A stretch of DNA of 11,242 nucleotides, from the NCBI GenBank assembly GCA_964650405.1, contig CAZYTO010000188.1, positions 1 to 11,242 of the forward strand. The letters are read 5' to 3'. The stretch comes from CAZYTO01 sp964650405. Lineage in GTDB: Bacteria; Acidobacteriota; Thermoanaerobaculia; Gp7-AA8. The notes beneath the pieces were generated by a model. That model did not search any database, was not told the origin of the DNA, and was given only the letters and a program-made list of their open reading frames with translations. The translations under genes and the position numbers were made by a program. This document shows positions 6,093 to 11,242 of this stretch, one piece after another (within the stretch, counting starts at the first letter, position 1; each line of letters opens with the position of its first letter).

Positions 6093-8035
6093 TTGAAGTA
6101 CCCCGATACGTCGATGAGGAAGTCGAGAGGAGAGCCGGCGGCGTTGAACACGTTGATCGAGCCGTCGGCGCCGATGGTGATTCGCGCGTTATTGGCTAGG
6201 GTTCGGCCGGTGGAATAGTTGATCGTGCTGACCACGGGCCGTACGGTATTGGCCGGGCCGGGATAAAGCGTCACGAGACCGACCACGGGGGGACTGACAA
6301 CGGTGACGTTGACGGCCAGCGACGTCGCGCCCACTGGCACGCCGCATTTCCCGGTAACCACGAGGTTCCGCATTCCGTTCGCCGGGATGGCGCCTCCCCC
6401 GCGCGTGTCGAGGACCCTGCACGGAGAGATGAGGAAGAAGCTGGCGCCGGTGATCGGCTGCACGGTTACGGTGGCGGTGGCACTGTCTGCCGACCCGCAG
6501 GGGTTGCTGACGCGGACCCAGTATGAGGTCGTGCTCGAAGGCGTCACGTTGACGGAAGCACTGGTGGCCCCGTTGATTGGAGTGGTCGTCACACCCGAAG
6601 TGCCGATGTACCACTGGTACGTCAGCGAAGAGCCGCTGGCAATGACGCTGAGCGTCGCACCCGTGCCCGCCGGCACGGTGAGCGATCCCGGCTGGGTGGT
6701 GATGGACGGGGGGCCTGTGCACTGATTGGGGTCGCAGATGGTTCCCGGGTAAACCGCGTTCACGGCGTGCTGATCCCACGTCTGCAACACGGCGTTCAGC
6801 CCCGTGCTGATGAACGACTTCATGATGGCGTTCTGCGAGCATTCCAGGGACGGATCGCTCGTGCAGGCGCCGGAGTCGTCGCGCGTGTGATCGGAGTGAC
6901 GGAATCCCAGCGTGTGGCCCACTTCATGGGTGACGGCGCTGTTCCAGTCGCCGTTGTTGAAGAGCAGCGTGCAGTTGGCGATGCCCTGGTTCATCTCGAC
7001 GTCGCCTTCCTGAATGTTGGAGAAGGTTTCACCGCCGAGAACGTTCGATCCCGAGGCATTGGTGATGCCTCCCAAGCCGAGCACGCCGCTGTAACCACTG
7101 CTGGAGCAGGTGAACGGCGACACGCCGTAGGACGTCAGGTTGCGCTCGAAGAGGATCGTATTCGCGCCGTCCGGGGCATGCAGACCCTGCGTGTGCGTGC
7201 CATTGTCGGTTCCCGCATAGGCGTAGTTGACGTTCGAATTACAGTCGTTGTTCCACGCCGTGAACGCGGTGGTGATGGCCGTGACGCCTCCTCCCGGCGC
7301 TCCGGGCTCCGTGGTCGTACCGCTGAAAAACGACACGGCGGCCGGGAAGGTGACCCACCGTCCACCCTGGGAGCCGACGATGGGGATCGTGTAGGACGTG
7401 GCGGTGAACGGCGCAATGTTCGGAACGGGGATCAGCGCCGTCGCGCTCTTCCGCGGCCCGCCGGGCTCGTCGAGGAAATAGTTCTCTTTCCCCGTCCCGC
7501 CGCGGCTCTCCGTGCGCACGAACTCGAGAAAGCGCGCCGCGTCGCGGAGCCGCTCGTGATGTGGGGCCAGGTTCGGATCCCAGCCGTTGATCTCGTTCGC
7601 CTCACGCGCCAGCACGGAGCCGCCGGCGCGGAAGGTGAACTTTCCGAGCACGATCTCCGTGACCGCCCAGTGCCCGCTGCCCGTGCGCGTGAGCAGCAGC
7701 AGCGATCGCTCGCTCTCTTCGAATCGGGGAACGCCCGGGATGGCCAGGGCCCGGCCGTGATACTCCCCTCCGGGCTCGACGATGGTCGGCGATTGGATGA
7801 CCCCGTCGCCCTTCAGCGTCTCCTCGACGCGGATCGTGGTGACGGTCTCGATGCCGCCTTCCTCGTTGATCTGCGTGTAGGAGGACAGCGGCGTCGCGAT
7901 TACGATGGCGTCGGCGCGACGGATCAGGTCACGGTCGGGGGGAACGACGAAGGATGCAGCAAAAGCAGGAGCCGCCGCGAGCGCGAGCGTGGCCAGAATC
8001 GCGCTTCGAGGCCGGCGGAGAGAATACGAGTCCAT
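6089..8035 (-). CDS. Secreted metzincin (matrixin-like) zinc metalloprotease with Ig-like domain and C-terminal module
   Basis: The start is placed at the ATG at 8035 because GAGAGGG precedes it with good spacing and a clean signal peptide follows at once (MDSYSLRRPR, hydrophobic core, APAFA). A frame extending to 8077 adds 14 hydrophilic residues. The resulting 648-residue protein has an N-terminal region (27-180) of unknown function, then a metzincin catalytic domain (about 200-430). That domain has HEVGHTLGFRH at 370-380, which matches the zinc-binding HExxHxxGxxH with Glu371 catalytic, and a probable Met-turn, NAIMKSF, with Met405. An Ig-like fold (about 443-527, GPPSITTQPGSLTV to ATVTV) links to the C-terminal module (529-648), which holds C539 and C564. 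It should be exported and degrade protein substrates outside the cell. I see no clear propeptide cysteine switch. Confidence 0.88.
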   Translation of the reverse strand: MDSYSLRRPRSAILATLALAAAPAFAASFVVPPDRDLIRRADAIVIATPLSSYTQINEEGGIETVTTIRVEETLKGDGVIQSPTIVEPGGEYHGRALAIPGVPRFEESERSLLLLTRTGSGHWAVTEIVLGKFTFRAGGSVLAREANEINGWDPNLAPHHERLRDAARFLEFVRTESRGGTGKENYFLDEPGGPRKSATALIPVPNIAPFTATSYTIPIVGSQGGRWVTFPAAVSFFSGTTTEPGAPGGGVTAITTAFTAWNNDCNSNVNYAYAGTDNGTHTQGLHAPDGANTILFERNLTSYGVSPFTCSSSGYSGVLGLGGITNASGSNVLGGETFSNIQEGDVEMNQGIANCTLLFNNGDWNSAVTHEVGHTLGFRHSDHTRDDSGACTSDPSLECSQNAIMKSFISTGLNAVLQTWDQHAVNAVYPGTICDPNQCTGPPSITTQPGSLTVPAGTGATLSVIASGSSLTYQWYIGTSGVTTTPINGATSASVNVTPSSTTSYWVRVSNPCGSADSATATVTVQPITGASFFLISPCRVLDTRGGGAIPANGMRNLVVTGKCGVPVGATSLAVNVTVVSPPVVGLVTLYPGPANTVRPVVSTINYSTGRTLANNARITIGADGSINVFNAAGSPLDFLIDVSGYFK

Positions 8036-8040
8036 GGGGT

Positions 8041-8047
8041 CCCTCTC
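8041..8047 (-). promoter_or_regulatory. Shine-Dalgarno sequence deciding the protease start
   Basis: GAGAGGG on the minus strand lies 5 nt upstream of the ATG at 8035. The in-frame ATGs further upstream (8065, 8077) lack a comparable site and would put a charged stretch in front of the signal peptide. Confidence 0.6.
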
Positions 8048-8063
8048 ATCTGATGCGCTTTTC

Positions 8064-8069
8064 ATGATC
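8064..8069 (-). promoter_or_regulatory. Candidate -10 element of the protease operon
   Basis: GATCAT on the minus strand matches TATAAT at 4 of 6 positions. It would set transcription start near 8057, which places the centre of the nearer CRP-like box at exactly -41.5. No separate -35 is needed in that arrangement. The hexamer alone is weak evidence. Confidence 0.35.
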
Positions 8070-8090
8070 AGCGCCACCAGGGGCCGCGAG

Positions 8091-8106
8091 TGTGAGCGGC
8101 GTTACA
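8091..8106 (-). promoter_or_regulatory. CRP/FNR-family-like operator, box 1
   Basis: TGTGA-GCGGCG-TTACA matches the CRP consensus TGTGA-N6-TCACA at 9 of 10 defined positions. It is repeated almost exactly 31 bp away. It lies in the intergenic region ahead of the protease operon, at -41.5 from the candidate start site, a class II activator position in CRP-regulated promoters. Which regulator of the family binds is unknown. Confidence 0.5.
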
Positions 8107-8121
8107 AAAGAGGGCTAATTG

Positions 8122-8137
8122 TGTGAGCTGCGTTACA
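8122..8137 (-). promoter_or_regulatory. CRP/FNR-family-like operator, box 2
   Basis: TGTGA-GCTGCG-TTACA differs from box 1 at one base inside the spacer and again matches 9 of 10 consensus positions. It sits at about -72.5 relative to the candidate start site. It overlaps the end of the rfbA gene: the TAA stop codon at 8135-8133 is part of the TGTAA half-site on the minus strand. Confidence 0.45.
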
Positions 8138-8771
8138 TTTCTGGTCGTTCGGATCCCTGCTCAATCGTGGTCAGAAGGTACTCGCCGTACGTACTCTTCT
8201 TGAGGCGTGCCGCCTCACGCCGGATGTCGTCCGCGGTCATGAGGCCGAGGAGGTAGGCGATCTCTTCGGGGCAGGCGATCTTCAGACCCTGGCGCAACTC
8301 CACCTGCTCGACGAAATTTGCCGCTCCGAGGAGCGACTCCTGCGTGCCCGTATCGAACCATGCGTAACCGCGCCCGAGTTGCTCCACGTTCAGCGCTCCC
8401 AGCTCGAGATAACGGCGATTGAGGTCGGTGATCTCGAGCTCGCCGCGAGGCGACGGCTTCAGCGTCTCGGCGAGACCGGTCACGCGGGAATCGTAGAAGT
8501 AGAGACCGGTCACGGCGAAGTTCGACTTCGGCTGGGGCGGTTTCTCCTCGATGCTGACAGCCCGCCCCTCGGAGTCGAACGCCACGACGCCGTAGCGCTC
8601 CGGATCGTGGACGCGGTAGGCGAAGACGGTGGCCCCTTCCACCCGCGCACTGGCCCGCCTCAGCCCTTCGGTCAGCCCGTGACCGTCACAGATGTTGTCG
8701 CCAAGGATCAGGCAACTGGGCGACGAGCCGACGAACTCCCGTCCGATCAGAAGGGCCTGGGCCAGACCCCC
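8133..8771 (-). pseudogene. rfbA: Glucose-1-phosphate thymidylyltransferase, 5' end missing
   Basis: The 212 residues from GGLAQALLIGREFVG onward match RfbA/RmlA, which makes dTDP-glucose for dTDP-rhamnose synthesis. The visible motifs are LILGDNI, ERYGVVAFDSEGRAVSIEEK and PKSNFAVTGLYFYDSRV. Further on are the acidic/aromatic site GELEITDLNRRYLE, then GRGYAWFDTGTQESLLGAANFVE. The family is about 290 residues long. Here the first 80 or so, including the GGxGTRL nucleotide-binding loop, are absent. The reading frame runs on to 8861, but those residues (LKRLVGKGWARKAARSG...) are antisense of the adjoining kinase gene and do not resemble RfbA. The surviving piece cannot be active. The loss is due either to a rearrangement or to chimeric assembly. 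A role in the surface polysaccharide made by the left-hand cluster would fit if the gene is intact in the real genome. Confidence 0.85.
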
Positions 8772-8799
8772 CAGGCGCGCGCCGCTCCGGGCCGCCTTC
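8772..8799. other. Junction between truncated rfbA and truncated histidine kinase
   Basis: RfbA similarity stops at about 8771 on the minus strand, and LytS-type kinase similarity starts between 8791 and 8803 on the plus strand. Neither protein's N-terminal half is present. Sampled 60-base stretches hold 35 G/C at 8161-8220 and 45 G/C at 9241-9300, so composition changes across this point. No transposase or obvious inverted repeat is visible at the join. Confidence 0.75.
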
Positions 8800-9399
8800 C
8801 GTGCCCAGCCCTTCCCCACCAGCCTCTTCAACGCCCTGCAGACAATCCAGGCCCGCATCACCAGCGAGCCGGAGGTCGCCGAGAACCTGATCGCCTCCCT
8901 CGGCGATCGGCTGCGGGCGCTGCTCCAGGCCGGGGAGCGCGACTTCGCGCGGCTGCGCGATGAGCTCGAGTTCGTCGAGCGCTACCTCGGACTCCAGACC
9001 GGCCGCTTCGCCGATCGGCTGACGGTGCACCTGCAGACGGGCGCCGACGTGCCCGCCATCTGGGTGCCGAGCCTGATCCTCCAGCCGCTCGTCGAGAACG
9101 CCGTCGTTCACGGCCTGGCCGACCACAGCGGTCCGGTGCGGATCGACGTGACCTGGGATCTCTCGCCTTACCGCCTGCAGCTCAAGGTGGTGAACTCGGT
9201 CGGCTCGAGCAGTGCTCCCCGGTCCGGGAGCCTCGGCCTTCGCAACGTGCGCGAGCGGCTCGCGGTGCAGTTCGGCGGACGCGCGGTCCTGTCCTCGGGA
9301 CCCGGAGATGACTCGACCTGGGTGGCGACGCTGCATCTGCCGGTGCTGCGCGAGTGGCACCCGGAGGCGAGTCCCGCGCTCGCGGCGGCGCCGCCGTGA
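8791..9399 (+). pseudogene. LytS-type sensor histidine kinase, N-terminus missing
   Basis: About 202 residues of a His_kinase/HATPase_c protein of the LytS/YehU type are present. LFNALQTIQARI is the end of the dimerisation/phospho-acceptor block. RLRDELEFVERYLGLQTGRF is the characteristic second helix. VPSLILQPLVENAVVHGL is the N-box of the ATPase domain, and SLGLRNVRERLAVQFG is the G-box region. Two things are missing. The first is everything before the acceptor block, normally a membrane or sensor domain. The second is the acceptor itself: the usual LNPHFLFNAL reads PFPTSLFNAL, so Thr stands in place of His. The open frame extends left to 8692, but those residues are antisense of rfbA. The TGA at 9399 overlaps the GTG of the next gene by 4 nt. 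It is probably an intact kinase gene in its true context, cut at the junction here. Confidence 0.8.
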
Positions 9400-10184
9400 G
9401 GGCCATCATCGTCGACGACGAGGTGGCCGCGCGCAAGGTCCTGCGGGATCGTTGCGCCACCGAGCAGGACATCGAGGTGATCGGGGAGTATGCCGACGCC
9501 GAGAGCGCGCTCGCGGCGCTGTCGCGTGAGACGCCGGACATCATCTTTCTCGACGTCAAGATGGGGCGCGTCTCGGGGATGCAGCTCGCTCAGGCGCTCG
9601 AGCCGGGCACCGCCCCCCCCGTCGTGTTCGTCACCGCCTTCGACCGCTACGCGCTCCAGGCCTTCGAGGTGAACGCCGCGGATTATCTCTTGAAGCCCTT
9701 CGACCGCGAGCGCTTCCGCACCATGTTGCACCGGGTGCGGGAGCGCTACGCGGCGCGCCACTCCGCCAACTACCAGATCGCGGCGGCGACGCTCACCGAG
9801 CTGCAGCGTCTGTCGCACTCGCGCCTCGAGGCGCGGCCGCGCCTGCTCGCCGAGACCGGCGGCACGCTGCACATGGTGGACGTGGCCCAGATCGAGCTCG
9901 TCACCGCCGACCGCAACTACGTGGTCCTCACGGTCGGCAAGGAGACGTTCCACGCGCGCAGCACGCTCATCCAGGCCGAAGAGTCGATGCGCTCGCAGCC
10001 GATGCTGCAGATCAACCGCTCCTGCATGGTGAACGTGAACCACGTCCGCGAGGTCAGCCGCACGCCGCGCGGTGATTATGTGTTCGTCCTGAGCGGCGGT
10101 ACCACCGTGACGAGCAGCGAGCGCTTCCGCCCGCGGGTGCGCGAGCGCATCGGCCAATTCGTGGTCGGCGGCACGACGGACTGA
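9396..10184 (+). CDS. LytTR-family response regulator, first of two
   Basis: The 262-residue protein has a CheY-like receiver (1-118) followed by a LytTR DNA-binding domain (about 150-252). The receiver holds the acid pair D7 D8 (IIVDDE), the phospho-acceptor D53 (IIFLDVKM), T80 (VFVTAF) and K100 (LLKPFD), so it is complete. The LytTR part reads MVDVAQIELVTADRNYVVLT, then MLQINRSCMVNVNHVREV, matching the family's beta-strand core. GTG 9396 is chosen because it overlaps the kinase stop as GTGA and puts the receiver at residue 1. An ATG at 9354 would add 14 residues that lie inside the kinase gene. It is the evident partner of the adjoining LytS-type kinase and presumably a transcription factor acting on direct-repeat sites. 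The target genes are unknown. Confidence 0.92.
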   Translation: MRAIIVDDEVAARKVLRDRCATEQDIEVIGEYADAESALAALSRETPDIIFLDVKMGRVSGMQLAQALEPGTAPPVVFVTAFDRYALQAFEVNAADYLLKPFDRERFRTMLHRVRERYAARHSANYQIAAATLTELQRLSHSRLEARPRLLAETGGTLHMVDVAQIELVTADRNYVVLTVGKETFHARSTLIQAEESMRSQPMLQINRSCMVNVNHVREVSRTPRGDYVFVLSGGTTVTSSERFRPRVRERIGQFVVGGTTD

Positions 10185-10268
10185 TTCCGGGACGACCGTA
10201 GGCGATTCGTGGATGAGCGCGAGAAAGCGCTCTGGACTCGGTACGCCCGAGCCGGTGTGATACTCGCC
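10185..10268 (+). other. Leader between the two regulators with two tandem hairpins
   Basis: GAGCGC (10215-10220) and GCGCTC (10227-10232) form a perfect 6-bp stem with loop GAGAAA. CTCGG (10237-10241) and CCGAG (10247-10251) form a second, 5-bp stem with loop TACGC. No T-run follows, so they are not intrinsic terminators. They lie upstream of the ATG at 10269 and inside the extension that a GTG at 10209 would translate. They may be mRNA structure affecting relative expression of the second regulator, or chance in GC-rich DNA. Confidence 0.4.
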
Positions 10269-11063
10269 ATGGATCTGCTCATCGTCGACCGCGAGCCGGC
10301 CGCCCGATCGGGTCTCAAGAGACTCTGCGAGGGCGCGCCGGACATGCGCGTGGTCGGCGAGGCGGGCACGGGCGCCAAGGCCCTCGAGGCGGTGGAGTCG
10401 CTGCGGCCGGACCTCATGCTCCTCGACGCCGACCTGCCCGACATGTCGGGGTTCGACGTGCTCAGGGCGCTGAGGCGCCGACACCAGCGGCGCACGATTC
10501 TCATCACCGCCACCGCCCAGGATGCGCCCGGTGCCTTCGCCGCCGGCGCCCTGGATTTTCTTGTGAAACCGGTCGGTGCCGAGGCGTTCTCCGCCTCGAT
10601 CCTCAGGGCCCGTGCGCGCCGCATGCAGTCCGCCGCGGGGGCGCTCAGCGCACGCCCGGTCGCACCCGCCGCCGCGCCCCGTGAGAACGGCTTCGGCCGG
10701 CCGCTCTTTCTCGTCGGCGAGCGCGAGCATCGCCTGTACCCGCTCGATCCTCTCGAGATCGACTACGTCGAGTCGGCCGGCAACTACGTGACCTATCACT
10801 TGGCCGGCACGGCCTACATCGCCCGCGAGTCGATCAAGCGGCTGGACGCGCTGCTCGCGCCGGCGGGGTTCATGCGGATCGAGCGCTCCCTTCTCCTGAA
10901 TGTCCGTGCCGTTGCTTACGCCCAACCGGTCGGCCACGGCAGCTTCGTGTTCACGCTCGTATCGGGCGCCCGCCTCCACTCAGGCCATGCCTACCGCGAC
11001 ACGATTCTCGCGGCTCTTCCCCTCAGGCGGCGGGCGCCTGGTCCTTTACCAGCGTCTCGTTGA
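10269..11063 (+). CDS. LytTR-family response regulator, second of two, with altered acidic pocket
   Basis: The 264-residue protein has a receiver (1-118), a linker rich in Ala, Pro and Arg (119-145), and a LytTR DNA-binding domain (about 148-250) with EIDYVESAGNYVTYHL and FMRIERSLLLNVRAVAYAQP. The phospho-acceptor D53 (LMLLDADLPDMSG), T80 (LITAT) and K100 (FLVKPV) are present. The first acidic pair, normally DD, is D7-R8 followed by E9, which may weaken Mg2+ binding or phosphorylation. The ATG at 10269 begins directly at the receiver. An in-frame GTG at 10209 would add 20 residues and cannot be excluded. It follows the first regulator by 84 nt on the same strand and may share its kinase. Its 3' end overlaps the convergent gene at the right edge by 41 bp. 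Confidence 0.88.
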   Translation: MDLLIVDREPAARSGLKRLCEGAPDMRVVGEAGTGAKALEAVESLRPDLMLLDADLPDMSGFDVLRALRRRHQRRTILITATAQDAPGAFAAGALDFLVKPVGAEAFSASILRARARRMQSAAGALSARPVAPAAAPRENGFGRPLFLVGEREHRLYPLDPLEIDYVESAGNYVTYHLAGTAYIARESIKRLDALLAPAGFMRIERSLLLNVRAVAYAQPVGHGSFVFTLVSGARLHSGHAYRDTILAALPLRRRAPGPLPASR

Positions 11064-11242
11064 CGATCAGGTTCAGCTCCCAGGTCTTGCCGCCATCGAC
11101 CGAGAAGGACTGCTCGAAGCGGCAGTGGGTCGGCGTGAGGACCGACACCTCGAATCGAACCTGGATCCTGCGGCCGTTGTAGCCCTCCTCGTCGAAGAAC
11201 TCGCCGTGGCCGCCTTCGAAGTGGCCGATCGCCGGCGGGCTC
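11023..11242 (-). CDS. Partial CDS, C-terminus of a DUF1579-like protein
   Basis: The minus strand is open from the right edge to the TGA at 11025-11023. It encodes 72 residues, including FEGGHGEFFDEEGYNGRRI, then a VRFEVSVLTPTHCRFEQ strand pair, then SFSVDGGKTWELNLIV. The pattern GEFF...GRxIxVRF...TPTxxRxEQxFSxDGGKTWExN resembles the C-terminal part of small DUF1579-type barrel proteins of unknown function. I base this on recalled motif style only. The start lies outside the window. The last 41 bases overlap the 3' end of the convergent response regulator gene. Confidence 0.65.
   Translation of the reverse strand, partial: SPPAIGHFEGGHGEFFDEEGYNGRRIQVRFEVSVLTPTHCRFEQSFSVDGGKTWELNLIVNETLVKDQAPAA

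Larger units (their letters stand above)
8090..8137. repeat. Direct repeat of 17 bp, one mismatch, 31-bp period
   Basis: GTGTGAGCGGCGTTACA (8090-8106) and GTGTGAGCTGCGTTACA (8121-8137) are separated by 14 bp. The start-to-start distance of 31 bp is about three turns of B-DNA, so proteins bound to the two copies would face the same side. Confidence 0.9.

Noticed and set aside
6767..8053. A 428-codon plus-strand frame opposite the metalloprotease
   Set aside because: It has no domain and a biased composition. The minus strand has a signal peptide, zinc site, Met-turn and Ig-like domain.
8036..8077. Protease start at 8077 or 8065
   Set aside because: These starts would put charged residues before the signal peptide and have no ribosome binding site. 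The ATG at 8035 has GAGAGGG at good spacing.
8090..8137. CRISPR-like or mobile-element repeat
   Set aside because: Only two copies exist, 14 bp apart, with a TGTGA-N6-TTACA operator form and no spacer array, cas gene or transposase nearby.
8772..8861. Extension of rfbA to the ATG at 8861, with LKRLVGKG vaguely like the RLLGDG motif of RfbA
   Set aside because: The resemblance is short, the spacing to GLAQA is three residues too small, and the same DNA codes on the other strand for the well-conserved LFNALQTIQARI of a histidine kinase.
9168..10979. A 603-codon open frame on the minus strand opposite the response regulators
   Set aside because: Its residues are Arg/His/Glu/Ala-rich without any domain, and it lies exactly antisense to two clearly recognisable LytTR regulators. 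Long antisense frames are expected in high-GC DNA.
1..11242. tRNA, rRNA, insertion sequences, integrase attachment sites
   Set aside because: I looked on both strands and saw no tRNA-like cloverleaf with a GTTCGA-type arm in context, no rRNA-like sequence, and no transposase or integrase motifs.

Overview
The window is GC-rich, gene-dense bacterial DNA with three blocks of genes. The secreted protein families in the middle (a C-terminal CRV(L/V)DTR...ILDVTGYF-type domain, and a beta-helix protein with a SGVGDD.NPCSRTAPCKT N-terminus) and the polysaccharide genes resemble what I recall from Acidobacteriota-type soil or sediment genomes. That assignment is an impression from protein style; nothing in the window proves it.

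Block 1 (45-4464, minus strand) is a surface-polysaccharide cluster, transcribed right to left. It holds a GT4-type glycosyltransferase, a Wzx-like flippase (4-nt GTGA overlap), a multi-membrane-span protein that could be a polymerase/ligase-type protein, and a class I SAM methyltransferase whose C-terminus breaks off abruptly near the left edge. Block 2 (4465-8137) holds secreted proteins. A beta-helix protein runs rightward from the intergenic region it shares with the glycosyltransferase and ends at a strong intrinsic terminator. Converging on it is a two-gene operon made of a metzincin metalloprotease with an Ig-like domain and a C-terminal module, then a small secreted protein consisting of a second copy of that module, linked by an ATGA overlap. 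Upstream of the protease are two almost identical CRP/FNR-like boxes 31 bp apart, the nearer one at exactly -41.5 from a candidate start site.

Block 3 (about 8138-11242) begins with the C-terminal three quarters of glucose-1-phosphate thymidylyltransferase (RfbA, minus strand). Near 8772-8800 it passes directly into the C-terminal part of a LytS-type histidine kinase on the plus strand. Both proteins lose their N-termini at the same point, and base composition rises sharply to the right. This is either a rearrangement breakpoint or an assembly chimera, so the right 2.4 kb may not belong with the rest. Right of the junction are the kinase fragment (no histidine at the phospho-acceptor position), two LytTR-type response regulators in tandem, and a partial convergent gene at the right edge.

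The most rewarding points are the tandem CRP-like promoter in front of the protease operon, the separately encoded copy of the protease's C-terminal module, and the head-to-head truncation at about 8.78 kb.
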